Shown here: positions 41,550-49,713 of the stretch, piece by piece
How positions within the stretch are numbered: position 1 is the first letter of the stretch
Layout of the letters: each line of letters starts with the position of its first letter
Assembly (NCBI RefSeq): GCF_014645835.1
Contig: NZ_BMMM01000008.1
Span: forward strand, 304,901 to 368,900
Origin: Streptomyces albiflavescens
Lineage (GTDB): Bacteria; Actinomycetota; Actinomycetes; Streptomycetales; Streptomycetaceae
Direction: 5' to 3'
Length of the DNA: 64,000 nucleotides
Translations under genes and position numbers: made by a program
Notes under the pieces: generated by a model
Database searches by the model: none
What the model saw: the letters and a program-made list of their open reading frames with translations, nothing else
What the model was told of the DNA's origin: nothing

Positions 41550-42720
41550 CCTTCGGCCGGTTGCGATCACCCGCGCGCAGCACGCCCGCGAACGCGACCA
41601 GCCCGCAGGCCAGCACCGTGACCAGCCCGAACGACACCACCAGGCTCGTCGCCTGCGCCAGCGTGCCGATCGCGCCCGGCGCGACCAGGCCCGAGGTGTA
41701 CGTGATGGTGGCGACGCCCGCGATGGCCTGGCTGGGGTTGGGGCCGCTGCGTCCGGCCGCGGCGAAGCAGAGGGGGACGACGACGGCGATGCCGAGACCC
41801 AGCAGGGCGAACCCGCCCATGGCCACGGCCGGGTTTCCGGCCACCACGACGAGCAGCCCGCCGAGCGCCGCGCAGAGGCCGCCGACGCGTACGGTGCGCA
41901 CGGCGCCGAAGCGATCCACGATCCTGTCGCCCGCGATCCGCGCGAGGGCCATGGTGAGCGTGAAGCCCGTGGTGCACGCCGCTGCGCGACCCGCCGAGGT
42001 GGCCAGCCGGTCGCGCAGATAGACCGCGGACCAGTCCAGGCTCGCGCCCTCCGCGAACACCGCGCAGAACCCGACCGCACCGATCAGCAGCGCCGACCTG
42101 GGCGGCAGGGTGAAGCGCGGCGGGGGCTCCTCGTCCTCGGTCGGCTTGATGTCCAGCACCCACTGGCAGGCCACCAGGCCGAGGACGGTCAGCACCGCCG
42201 CCGCCAGCGCGTGGTGCAGGCGAGCGTCCGAGCCCAGGTGCGCGGCGAGGGTGCCGGCCGCCGAGCCGATCAGGGCGCCCGCGCTCCACATGCCGTGCAG
42301 CCCGGACATGATCGACTTGTCGAGGCGGTTCTCGACCTCCACGCCCAGGGCGTTCATCGCGACGTCCGCCATGCCCGCCGTGGCGCCGTAGGTGAAGAGC
42401 GCCAGGCACAGCGTGTACAGGTTCGGTGCGAGCGACGGCAGGATCAGGGCCAGTGTCCACAGCGAGATCAGGCCGCGCAGTGCCGTGCGGGCGCCGAAGG
42501 TGTGGCTGATCCGGCCCGCGAGCGGCATCGCGACGGACGCGCCGATCGCCGGGAACGCGAGCGCGATGCCGAGCTGGCCCGCGCCCACCGAGGCGTGGTC
42601 CTGGATCCAGGGCACGCGGGTCGCGAACGAGCCCGTCACCGCGCCGTGCACAGCGAACACGGCCGCCACGGCGTACCGTGCCCGCTTCAACCCGCGCATG
42701 TCGTAGACCACTTCACCCAT
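41509..42720 (-). CDS. MFS transporter, YbjJ-like
   Basis: A 403-residue membrane protein with 12 helices. The N-terminal GAVTGSFATRVPWIQDHASV and GRISHTFGARTALRGL (motif A type) and the following helices fit the YbjJ/FucP-like branch of the major facilitator family. The substrate is unknown, possibly a sugar or a drug. The gene is divergent from the ROK regulator, with an inverted repeat between them, and is probably regulated by it. A second ATG at codon 8 is possible. Confidence 0.85.
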   Translation of the reverse strand: MGEVVYDMRGLKRARYAVAAVFAVHGAVTGSFATRVPWIQDHASVGAGQLGIALAFPAIGASVAMPLAGRISHTFGARTALRGLISLWTLALILPSLAPNLYTLCLALFTYGATAGMADVAMNALGVEVENRLDKSIMSGLHGMWSAGALIGSAAGTLAAHLGSDARLHHALAAAVLTVLGLVACQWVLDIKPTEDEEPPPRFTLPPRSALLIGAVGFCAVFAEGASLDWSAVYLRDRLATSAGRAAACTTGFTLTMALARIAGDRIVDRFGAVRTVRVGGLCAALGGLLVVVAGNPAVAMGGFALLGLGIAVVVPLCFAAAGRSGPNPSQAIAGVATITYTSGLVAPGAIGTLAQATSLVVSFGLVTVLACGLVAFAGVLRAGDRNRPKVSPASAAVPDPRP

Positions 42721-42769
42721 GGTGCCCCTGCCCCTCCCGGACGTCCCTCCCCGTACTGCCGTCGTAAAC

Positions 42770-42790
42770 TATCAGGAACCCTGCCTGATA
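42770..42790. promoter_or_regulatory. Inverted repeat between MFS and ROK genes, candidate operator
   Basis: TATCAGG-AACCCTG-CCTGATA is a perfect 7-bp inverted repeat with a 7-base spacer. It lies 50 bp upstream of the MFS start. Its form suits a dimeric repressor, either the ROK protein next door or a TetR-type regulator elsewhere. Confidence 0.55.
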
Positions 42791-42837
42791 AATAGCGGAA
42801 TTAAGGCCGGGGGTAACGCCACCCCACTGATCCGGGA

Positions 42838-42970
42838 GGAGCCTGTGGTCTGGGACGAGCCTGTGGTCTGGGACGAGCCTGTGGTCCGGGTCGAGCCCGT
42901 GAGCCGGGTCGAGCCCGTGGTCCGGGTCGAGCCCGTGAGCCGGAAGGAACCCGTGATCTGGAAGGATCCC
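42838..42970 (+). repeat. 18-bp tandem repeat before the ROK gene
   Basis: Seven copies of a GAGCC(T/C)GTG-based 18-bp unit run head to tail, with growing divergence towards the gene. In the frame of the ROK gene they read as EPV(V/S/I)(W/R)(D/V/K) hexapeptides. The last copy ends 4 bp before the chosen ATG at 42974. Confidence 0.85.
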
Positions 42971-42973
42971 CGC

Positions 42974-44161
42974 ATGCCCGCATCACCGAGCACCGCCCGA
43001 GCCATCAACGACCGGCTCGCCCTGCGGCTGCTGCAGCAGGAAGGCCCTTTGACGGCCGGGCAGTTGAAGCAGCTCACCGGACTGTCCCGGCCCACGGTCG
43101 CCGACCTCGTCGAGCGCCTCACGGCGGCCGGGCTGATCTCCGTGGTGGGGGAGTCCGGGGAGCAGCGGCGCGGCCCGAACGCCCGCTTGTACGGGATCGT
43201 CGCCGACCGGGCCCACCTCGCCGCCCTCGACGTGCGTACCGAGGGGGTCTCCGTCGTCGTCTCCGATCTCCTCGGCGCGGAGCTGGCCCGGGCGTCGGTG
43301 CCCATCGCGGACGACACCGGCACGGGGCCCGCCGTGGAGCAGGCGGTCACGCTGGTGGAGCGTGCGGCGAAGGAGGCGGGGGCGGAGCGACTGCACACGG
43401 TCGGCATCGGCGCCCCCGGCCTGATCGACCCCGCCACCGGTGAACTCCGCGACTCCTCCGGCCTGCCCGAGTGGCACCGCCGCCTGGTGGCCGCCCTTCA
43501 GGAGCGCCTGCCCGCCCGTGTCCTGGTCGAGAACGAGACGAACCTCGCCGCCCTCGCCGAACAGCGCGACGGCGCGGCGCGCGACCGCGACACGTTCGTG
43601 CTGCTGTGGCTGGGGCACGGCACCGGCGCCGCGGTGATCCTCGACGGCCGGCTCCGGCGCGGCGCCTCCGGCGGCACCGGTGAAATCGGCTTCCTCCCCG
43701 TGCCCGGTACTTCGACCCTCCCCTCGGCGACCGACTGCGAGGGCGGCTTCCATTCGCTGGCGGGGGCGGCGGCCGTCGCCGGGCTCGCGGCGCGCCACGG
43801 CGTCGCGGCGGAGCCGGTTCCGCATGAACCACACGCGGCGGCGCTGGTGAGGCAGGCCGTGGCAACCCCCGACGCCCCGGACTCCTCCCGCTTCCTCGAC
43901 GCCCTCGCCGACCGTCTCGCCATCGGTGCCGCCTCCGTCATCGCCGTACTGGACCCCGGCTGCGTCGTCCTGGGCGGCGAGGTCGGCCGCGCCGGCGGGG
44001 ACGTCCTCGCCGCGCGGGTCGAACGACGGCTCGTGCGGATGTCGCCGCTGCCGACGGAGGTGCGGGCGAGCGCGTTGGGTGGTGGCGCGGTGCTGCGCGG
44101 CGCCCTGTTGACCGCCCGGGACGGCGCCCAGGACGAACTCTTCGCACCGCCGTCGCGGTAA
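42974..44161 (+). CDS. ROK family transcriptional regulator
   Basis: A 395-residue NagC/XylR-like regulator. An N-terminal winged HTH (TARAINDRLALRLLQQEGPL, then LSRPTVADLVERL) is followed by a sugar-kinase-like ROK domain. This has VGIGAPGLIDPATGEL, ENETNLAALAEQ and LLWLGHGTGAAVILDG. The kinase zinc motif CxCGxxGCxE is reduced, with CEGGFHSLAG in its place, so it is a regulator and not a kinase. The ATG at 42974 has AAGGAT upstream. The frame is open back to 42719 through the hexapeptide repeat, so a longer N terminus cannot be excluded. The ligand is probably a sugar. Confidence 0.85.
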   Translation: MPASPSTARAINDRLALRLLQQEGPLTAGQLKQLTGLSRPTVADLVERLTAAGLISVVGESGEQRRGPNARLYGIVADRAHLAALDVRTEGVSVVVSDLLGAELARASVPIADDTGTGPAVEQAVTLVERAAKEAGAERLHTVGIGAPGLIDPATGELRDSSGLPEWHRRLVAALQERLPARVLVENETNLAALAEQRDGAARDRDTFVLLWLGHGTGAAVILDGRLRRGASGGTGEIGFLPVPGTSTLPSATDCEGGFHSLAGAAAVAGLAARHGVAAEPVPHEPHAAALVRQAVATPDAPDSSRFLDALADRLAIGAASVIAVLDPGCVVLGGEVGRAGGDVLAARVERRLVRMSPLPTEVRASALGGGAVLRGALLTARDGAQDELFAPPSR

Positions 44162-44226
44162 CCCCCGAGGGGCGGGCGGGGCTTCTTTCGGAGGCGGGAA
44201 CGGGTCGAGCCCCGGCCCGGGTTGGA

Positions 44227-44269
44227 GACCCGGCGGCGGGGCAAGGGCCTCCGTCACCGCCGCCGGGTC
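44227..44269. terminator. Hairpin after the ROK gene
   Basis: A perfect 13-bp stem, GACCCGGCGGCGG and CCGCCGCCGGGTC, surrounds a 17-base loop, 66 bp after the ROK stop. No T run is visible in either direction. It could end ROK transcripts or transcripts from the orphan promoter that points towards it. Confidence 0.6.
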
Positions 44270-44326
44270 GATCGGGGGCGACCATTCGGTGTCGACAAAC
44301 CGGTGTCGACGACGCGATGATCGCCG

Positions 44327-44368
44327 ACATTAAATGGACTAGACCATAGCGTCAATAGGTGTGGACCA
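44327..44368 (-). promoter_or_regulatory. Orphan chitinase-type promoter with DasR-like site
   Basis: On the minus strand TTGACG (44350-44355) and TAATGT (44327-44332) are 17 bp apart. The spacer contains ATGGTCTAGTCCAT, one of two TGGTC direct repeats that straddle the -35 box; the other is TGGTCCACACC. The design is nearly identical to the chitinase promoter at 63901-63941. No gene follows on the minus strand. From memory, S. coelicolor has a chitinase gene (SCO1444) here, so this promoter is probably a relic. Confidence 0.7.
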
Positions 44369-44512
44369 TCATCAAGGGCGTGCGCCGGAGCGGGAGTTGA
44401 CCGGTCGCGCGTCGCGCGAGAAGTCCATCCGAATGGCCTGTGAGCCACCCCACAGGCGTTCGCCCGCATGGGCGTCGATCAGGCGTGGCACACTGGCCCT
44501 GTACCAGAAGCA

Positions 44513-44639
44513 GCGCACTCCGGGGTCGGTGAAATTCCGAACCGGCGGTTACAGTCCGCGACCCGGTCGCTTCCAGCGGCCGGTTGACCAGGTGAAATTC
44601 CTGGACCGACGGTTAAAGTCCGGATGGGAGGCAGTGCGC
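44513..44639 (+). promoter_or_regulatory. FMN riboswitch (RFN element)
   Basis: The element shows the hallmark words GGTGAAATTCC twice and AGTCCG twice, including CCGGATGGGAGG at the end. The closing stem GCGCACT (44513-44519) pairs with AGTGCGC (44633-44639). FMN binding would lower expression of the riboflavin genes, by terminating transcription or hiding the ribosome site. About 155 bp separate it from ribE. Confidence 0.95.
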
Positions 44640-44793
44640 GGCGGGCGGGCATTCGTGCGCGCCGCCGTTTGTTGCGACTTGTCCTAGGGGACGAGTCTCC
44701 TTTCGGCGTCGCTCCCGGTGTCGTCGTCCGCTCATGCTGTCGTCATCGACAGGCCCCGGAGTCCGTGCCCCATGAGGCAGGAGGACCCGGGAA

Positions 44794-45396
44794 GTGTTCA
44801 CCGGAATCGTCGAAGAGCTGGGTGAGGTCACCGCCGTCGAGAATCTCGACGACGCCTCCCGTTTCCGTCTGCGCGGCCCCGTCGTCACGCAGGGCGCGCA
44901 GCACGGCGACTCCATCGCCGTCAACGGCGTCTGTCTCACGGTGGTCGACCACGAGGGCGACGAATTCACCGCCGACGTCATGGCCGAGACCCTGGACCGC
45001 TCCAGTCTCGGCGTCCTGACCGTCGGCTCCCGCGTCAATCTGGAACGCCCCATGGCCGTGGGCGAGCGACTCGGTGGGCACATCGTGCAGGGACACGTCG
45101 ACGGCACGGGCGCGGTCATCGAGCGCAAGCCGTCCGACAACTGGGAGATCGTCAAGATCTCGCTCCCCGCGGACCTTTCCCGCTATGTGGTCGAGAAGGG
45201 CTCCATCACCGTCGACGGCATCAGCCTGACCGTGGTCGACGCGGGCCCCGACTACTTCACCGTCAGCCTCATCCCGACCACCCTGGCGCTGACCACGCTC
45301 GGCCTCAAGCAGCCCGGCGACCCGGTCAACCTCGAGGTCGACGTCATCGCCAAGTACGTCGAGCGGCTGCTGGGCACGCAGGGAGCAGCCAAGTGA
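44794..45396 (+). CDS. ribE: Riboflavin synthase, alpha subunit
   Basis: Combines two molecules of 6,7-dimethyl-8-ribityllumazine to give riboflavin. The 200-residue protein has the two-fold repeat of lumazine-binding domains: MFTGIVEELGEV with GDSIAVNGVCLTV in the first, and GGHIVQGHVDGTG with GSITVDGISLTVVDAG in the second. The GTG start has AGGAGG 10 bases upstream. It is the first gene after the FMN riboswitch and overlaps ribM by four bases. Also called ribC in some species. Confidence 0.95.
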   Translation: MFTGIVEELGEVTAVENLDDASRFRLRGPVVTQGAQHGDSIAVNGVCLTVVDHEGDEFTADVMAETLDRSSLGVLTVGSRVNLERPMAVGERLGGHIVQGHVDGTGAVIERKPSDNWEIVKISLPADLSRYVVEKGSITVDGISLTVVDAGPDYFTVSLIPTTLALTTLGLKQPGDPVNLEVDVIAKYVERLLGTQGAAK

Positions 45397-46037
45397 ACTG
45401 GCTCAACTCCGAGGCCTTCGTCCTGTTCGACCAGCACATCAAGTGGTCGGACATGATCGGCAACGTGATCGGTCTGATCGCCCTCGCGCTCGGCTGGCGC
45501 CGCTCCATAGGGAGCTGGCCCGTCCAGTTCCTGTCCGGCGTCATCCTCTTCGCGGCCTTCGCGACGGCCCACCTCTCCGGCAGCGCCGGCAAGCAGGTCG
45601 TCGTCATGATCGTCGCGGTGTACGGCTGGTGGCAGTGGAACCGCGGCAAGGGGCAGACCGCGGACGGCTCCATCGCCGTCCGCTTCGCCACCTGGCGCGA
45701 GCGCGGCTACATGCTCGGCGCCGCGGCCGTCGGCACCGTCGGGGTCGCCGGCCTGTTCTTCGCGTACCCGTCCCTCTCCTGGGACCCCTGGCCGGACGCG
45801 TACATCTTCGTCGGCACCATCGTCGCCATGTACGCCCAGGCGCGCGGCATGGTCGAGTTCTGGTTCGCCTGGCTGCTGGTCGACCTGGTGGGCGTGCCGC
45901 TCAACTTCGCCAACGGCTTCGCCTTCTCCGGTTTCGTCTACGTCCTCTACGGCGCGCTCGTCCTGTGGGGCATGCGCGACTGGTGGCTGCGCTCCCGCAA
46001 GGCCGGGCAGCCCGTCCTGGAAGGAGCCCCGGCATGA
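45393..46037 (+). CDS. ribM: Riboflavin transporter of the PnuC family (RibM)
   Basis: A 214-residue membrane protein with six or seven helices. PnuC-family signatures include IALALGWRRSIGSWPVQFLSG and VMIVAVYGWWQWNRG. EFWFAWLLVDLVGVPLNFANG is the conserved helix 6 region. RibM proteins in the riboflavin operons of Streptomyces and Corynebacterium import riboflavin by facilitated diffusion. The location under the FMN riboswitch supports this over nicotinamide riboside transport. Both ends overlap neighbours by four bases. Confidence 0.9.
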   Translation: MNWLNSEAFVLFDQHIKWSDMIGNVIGLIALALGWRRSIGSWPVQFLSGVILFAAFATAHLSGSAGKQVVVMIVAVYGWWQWNRGKGQTADGSIAVRFATWRERGYMLGAAAVGTVGVAGLFFAYPSLSWDPWPDAYIFVGTIVAMYAQARGMVEFWFAWLLVDLVGVPLNFANGFAFSGFVYVLYGALVLWGMRDWWLRSRKAGQPVLEGAPA

Positions 46038-47407
46038 CCTCCCACCCGTCTCCCACCACCACCCTGAACGAGGCTCCCCCAGAGCCGAAGGCCTGGGGGG
46101 ACCCCCATCGCGCCGCCCCCGTGAGCGCCGAAGTCTGGTACAGCACCGACAACATCGAGGACTTCGCGCTCGACCCGGTCGAGAAGGCCATCGCCGACAT
46201 CGCGGCGGGCCGCCCGGTCGTGGTCGTGGACGACGAGGACCGGGAGAACGAGGGCGACCTCGTCATCGCCGCCGAGAAGGCGACCCCCGAGATCGTCGCC
46301 TTCATGATGAGCGAGTGCCGCGGGCTGATCTGCGCGCCCATGGAGGGGGACGAGCTGGACCGGCTCCGGCTCCCGCAGATGGTCGACGACAACACCGAGT
46401 CGATGAAGACCGCGTTCACCGTGTCGGTGGACGCGTCCGCCGCCCACGGTGTGACCACCGGCATCTCGGCGTCCGACCGTGCCACCACGCTTCAGCTGCT
46501 CGCCGACGGCAGGGCTCAGGCGGACGACTTCGTGCGCCCCGGCCACATCTTCCCGCTGCGCGCCAAGCCCGGCGGCGTCCTGGTCCGCAACGGCCACACC
46601 GAGGCCGCTGTCGACCTGGCCCGTCTCGCGGGCCTGCGCCCCGCCGGTGCGATCGTCGAGATCGCGGGCGAGGACGGCCGTATGCTCCGCCTGCCCGAGC
46701 TGATCCCCTTCGCCCGCAAGCACGGCCTGACGATCATCTCCATCGAGGACCTGATCGCCTACCGGCACTCCGCCGAGCCCACCGTCCGCCGCGAGGCCGA
46801 GGTCCACCTGCCCACCGCCTTCGGCGAGTTCACGGCGTACGGCTACCGCTCCACGGCCGACGGCGTCGAGCACGTCGCCCTCGTCCACGGCGAGATCGGC
46901 AACGGCGAGGACGTCCTCGTCCGTGTCCACTCCGAGTGCCTCACGGGCGACGTCTTCCACTCCCTGCGCTGCGACTGCGGCCCCCAGCTGCAGACGGCCA
47001 TGGAGCGCATCCAGGCCGAGGGCCGCGGCATCGTGGTCTACCTGCGCGGCCACGAGGGACGCGGCATCGGGCTGCTCTCCAAGCTGCGCGCGTACGAGCT
47101 TCAGGAGCAGGGCCGCGACACCCTCGACGCCAACCTGGAGCTGGGCCTGCCCGCCGACGCCCGGGACTACGGCGCCAGCGCCCAGATCCTGGAGGACCTC
47201 GGCGTGCACAGCCTGCGCCTGATGACCAACAACCCCGACAAGACTGACGCGCTCGTCCGGCACGGCCTCAAGGTCACCGAGCGAGAGCCGATGCCCGTAC
47301 AGGCGGGCGAGCACAACCTCCGCTACCTGCGCACCAAGCGGGACCGGATGGGGCACGACCTGCCCTGGCTGGACACGACCGCCGTGTCCGCCTGCGGCAA
47401 CCAGTAA
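46034..47407 (+). CDS. ribBA: Bifunctional DHBP synthase / GTP cyclohydrolase II
   Basis: A 457-residue fusion that provides both precursors of riboflavin. The N-terminal half (about residues 35-245) is 3,4-dihydroxy-2-butanone 4-phosphate synthase, with VVVDDEDRENEGDLVIAAE and DFVRPGHIFPLRA. The C-terminal half is GTP cyclohydrolase II: VRVHSECLTGDVFHSLRCDCG binds zinc through three cysteines, and YLRGHEGRGIGLLSKLRAY follows. The ATG at 46034 overlaps the ribM stop and has AAGGAG nearby. A first 35-residue segment is low complexity. Confidence 0.96.
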   Translation: MTSHPSPTTTLNEAPPEPKAWGDPHRAAPVSAEVWYSTDNIEDFALDPVEKAIADIAAGRPVVVVDDEDRENEGDLVIAAEKATPEIVAFMMSECRGLICAPMEGDELDRLRLPQMVDDNTESMKTAFTVSVDASAAHGVTTGISASDRATTLQLLADGRAQADDFVRPGHIFPLRAKPGGVLVRNGHTEAAVDLARLAGLRPAGAIVEIAGEDGRMLRLPELIPFARKHGLTIISIEDLIAYRHSAEPTVRREAEVHLPTAFGEFTAYGYRSTADGVEHVALVHGEIGNGEDVLVRVHSECLTGDVFHSLRCDCGPQLQTAMERIQAEGRGIVVYLRGHEGRGIGLLSKLRAYELQEQGRDTLDANLELGLPADARDYGASAQILEDLGVHSLRLMTNNPDKTDALVRHGLKVTEREPMPVQAGEHNLRYLRTKRDRMGHDLPWLDTTAVSACGNQ

Positions 47408-47433
47408 CAACGGCAATACCAGTAACAACGGCA
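47401..47433 (+). repeat. Short tandem duplication over the ribBA stop
   Basis: CCAGTAACAACGGCA occurs at 47401-47415 and again at 47419-47433. The first copy contains the TAA stop of ribBA, so slippage probably copied the gene's last codons into the leader of ribH. Confidence 0.8.
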
Positions 47434-47470
47434 CTATCGGCAACACAGCACAGCGGCACTGAGGAGAGAC

Positions 47471-47956
47471 GTGAGCGGCAAGGGTGCACCCGAACTGTCC
47501 GTACGGAACTGCGGCGACCTGCGCGTCGCGGTCATCGCGGCACAGTGGCACGAAAAGGTGATGGACGGCCTCGTCGACGGCGCGCTGCGCGCCCTGCACG
47601 AGCTGGGGATCGACGAACCGACCCTGCTGCGGGTCCCCGGCAGCTTCGAGCTGCCGGTCGTCGCCAAGGTCCTGGCGGGCCGCGGCTACGACGCGATCGT
47701 CGCGCTCGGCGTCGTCATCCGCGGCGGAACGCCCCACTTCGAGTACGTGTGTCAGGGCGTCACCCACGGCCTCACCCAGGTCTCCATCGACACGGGCGTC
47801 CCCGTCGGCTTCGGTGTGCTGACCTGTGACACCGAGGAGCAGGCCCTGGACCGCGCGGGCATCGAGGGCTCCAACGAGGACAAGGGGCACGAGGCGGTGA
47901 CGGCCGCCGTGGCGACCGCGGCCACGCTGCGCTCAGTATCTGAACCCTGGCGCTGA
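47471..47956 (+). CDS. ribH: 6,7-dimethyl-8-ribityllumazine synthase
   Basis: Condenses the aminouracil and dihydroxybutanone phosphate to lumazine; it usually forms a 60-subunit shell. The 161-residue protein has RVAVIAAQWHEKVMDGLVDGA, VPGSFELPVVAKVLA, and ALGVVIRGGTPHFEYV. VPVGFGVLTCDTEEQALDRAG carries the phosphate-binding Arg region. The GTG start has GAGGAGAGAC upstream. It ends 34 bp before hisE. Confidence 0.95.
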   Translation: MSGKGAPELSVRNCGDLRVAVIAAQWHEKVMDGLVDGALRALHELGIDEPTLLRVPGSFELPVVAKVLAGRGYDAIVALGVVIRGGTPHFEYVCQGVTHGLTQVSIDTGVPVGFGVLTCDTEEQALDRAGIEGSNEDKGHEAVTAAVATAATLRSVSEPWR

Positions 47957-47990
47957 GGAACCTCCGTGAGCGCGTAGGGTGGGCAGCACC

Positions 47991-48263
47991 ATGTCCAAGA
48001 AGACGTTCGAGGAGCTCTTCACCGAGCTCCAGCACAAGGCCGCCAACGGCGATCCCGCCACTTCGCGCACCGCCGAGCTGGTCGGCAAGGGTGTCCATGC
48101 CATCGGCAAGAAGGTGGTCGAAGAGGCCGCCGAGGTCTGGATGGCCGCCGAGTACGAGGGCAAGGACGCCGCCGCCGAGGAGATCTCCCAGCTGCTCTAC
48201 CACGTCCAGGTGATGATGGTCGCGCGCGGGATCTCCCTCGACGACGTGTACGCCCACCTGTAG
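47991..48263 (+). CDS. hisE: Phosphoribosyl-ATP pyrophosphatase
   Basis: Hydrolyses PR-ATP to PR-AMP and pyrophosphate, the second step of histidine synthesis. The 90-residue MazG-like protein has the metal-binding motif KKVVEEAAEVWMAAEY with EEISQLLYHVQVMMV. The ATG at 47991 begins MSKKTFEEL and is favoured over a start four codons earlier. hisG follows after 45 bp. Confidence 0.95.
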   Translation: MSKKTFEELFTELQHKAANGDPATSRTAELVGKGVHAIGKKVVEEAAEVWMAAEYEGKDAAAEEISQLLYHVQVMMVARGISLDDVYAHL

Positions 48264-48308
48264 ATCCCGCTGTTCCCCCAACCCCTTCACGCAAAGGAAG
48301 CCGACCTC

Positions 48309-49166
48309 ATGCTGCGCATCGCCGTCCCCAACAAGGGTTCCCTGTCAGGCCCTGCGGCGGAGATGCTGCATGAGGCCGGCTACCAGCAGCGCCGGGAGTC
48401 CAAGGAGCTGAGGATCGTCGACCCGGAGAACGAGGTCGAGTTCTTCTACCTCCGCCCCCGCGACATCGCGATCTACGTCTCCTCCGGCCGCCTCGACATC
48501 GGCATCACCGGCCGCGACCTGCTCATCGACTCGGGCGCCAACGCGGAGGAGATCCTGCCGCTCGGCTTCGCCCGCTCGACCTTCCGCTTCGCCACCAAGC
48601 CGGGCACGGCGAGCGGCATCGCGGACCTCTCCGGCATGACGGTCGCCACCTCGTACGAGGGCATCGTCGCCAAGCACCTCGCCGACCACGGCATCGACGC
48701 CTCCGTCGTCCACCTCGACGGCGCCGTCGAGACGGCCATCGAGCTGGGCGTCGCCGAGGTCATCGCCGATGTCGTCGAGACCGGCACCTCGCTGCGCAAC
48801 GCGGGCCTCGAGGTGTTCGGCGACCCCATCATGAAGTCCGAGGCCGTCGTCGTCCGCCGGGTCGGCGCCGGCACCTCCGAGGACGCCGAGCCCAAGGTGC
48901 AGCAGTTCCTGCGTCGCCTCCAGGGCGTCCTGGTGGCGCGGACGTACGTGATGATGGACTACGACTGCCGCGCCGAGCACCTGGAGAAGGCCGTCGCGCT
49001 CACCCCGGGCCTGGAGTCGCCGACCATCTCGCCGCTGCACAACGAGGGCTGGGTCGCCGTGCGCGCCATGGTCCCCGCCAAGGAGGCCCAGCGGATCATG
49101 GACGACCTGTACGCGCTCGGCGCGCGGGCCATCCTGACCACGGCCATCCACGCCTGCCGGCTCTGA
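48309..49166 (+). CDS. hisG: ATP phosphoribosyltransferase, long form
   Basis: Catalyses the first and feedback-controlled step of histidine synthesis, joining ATP and PRPP. The 285-residue length marks the long form with a C-terminal ACT-like regulatory domain (from about residue 210), which binds histidine. Key motifs are RIAVPNKGSLSGPAAEML, GITGRDLLIDSGA and the PRPP loop ADVVETGTSLRNAGL. The ATG start follows AAGGAAG. The hisEG pair follows the rib operon without an obvious terminator. Confidence 0.95.
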   Translation: MLRIAVPNKGSLSGPAAEMLHEAGYQQRRESKELRIVDPENEVEFFYLRPRDIAIYVSSGRLDIGITGRDLLIDSGANAEEILPLGFARSTFRFATKPGTASGIADLSGMTVATSYEGIVAKHLADHGIDASVVHLDGAVETAIELGVAEVIADVVETGTSLRNAGLEVFGDPIMKSEAVVVRRVGAGTSEDAEPKVQQFLRRLQGVLVARTYVMMDYDCRAEHLEKAVALTPGLESPTISPLHNEGWVAVRAMVPAKEAQRIMDDLYALGARAILTTAIHACRL

Positions 49167-49180
49167 CGGGACCGTCGGAC

Positions 49181-49636
49181 ATGTCAGACCTTCCCGCTCT
49201 TCCCGTCACCTTCCGCCCGTCCCGCACCCGGGCCGTGCTGCTCACCGCGGGCGTCGCGATCTTCGTGGTCATCACGACGGTCGCGATGCTTCTGGAGCAG
49301 CTCAGCCCGGGGGAGCGGCTCAGCTTCATCTTCACCGCGGCGCTGCTCTTCGGGGTGCTCCTGCTGCTCTCCCGGCCCAAGGTCGTCGCCGACGAGACCG
49401 GGGTCACGGTCGTCAACATCGCCAGCAGGCGGCACCTGGAATGGGCGGAGATCCTCCAGGTCAACCTGCGCCCCGGTGACCCCTGGGTGTTCCTCAACCT
49501 CAGTGACGGCACCAGCCTCCCCGCGCTCGGCATTCAGCCGGGCATCGCCAAGCAGCGCGCGATCGAGGACGCCCGCGCCCTGCGTGCCCTCGCCGAAGCC
49601 CGCTCCATCGGCGACCCCGAGAAACATGAGGGCTGA
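49181..49636 (+). CDS. PH-domain membrane protein
   Basis: A 151-residue protein with two membrane helices (about residues 18-38 and 46-64) followed by a bacterial PH-like domain that includes RPKVVADETGVTVVNIASRR and WVFLNLSDGTSLPALGIQPG. It resembles the low-molecular-weight antigen 6 (CFP-6) family of mycobacteria. The role is unknown. It starts 14 bp after hisG and may be co-transcribed. Confidence 0.78.
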   Translation: MSDLPALPVTFRPSRTRAVLLTAGVAIFVVITTVAMLLEQLSPGERLSFIFTAALLFGVLLLLSRPKVVADETGVTVVNIASRRHLEWAEILQVNLRPGDPWVFLNLSDGTSLPALGIQPGIAKQRAIEDARALRALAEARSIGDPEKHEG

Positions 49637-49688
49637 CTCTCAGCCTTCCACCCTGCCCCCTGGGACCATGTCTTGATTAATCTGTTGG

Positions 49689-49713
49689 CGGAGGCGTTTT
49701 CGTGGCGCCTCCG
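49689..49713. terminator. Hairpin after the PH-domain gene
   Basis: CGGAGGCG and CGCCTCCG form a perfect 8-bp stem with a nine-base loop, 52 bp after the stop. It probably ends the rib-his-PH transcript. Confidence 0.6.

Noticed and set aside
42719..42973. The N-terminal extension of the ROK frame as certain coding sequence
   Set aside because: A normal start with a ribosome site exists at 42974 and the extension is tandem repeat. Kept as a finding, not included in the gene.
42983..44257. A minus-strand frame beneath the orphan promoter
   Set aside because: It is antisense to the ROK gene and shows no GH18 features, so it is not the missing chitinase.
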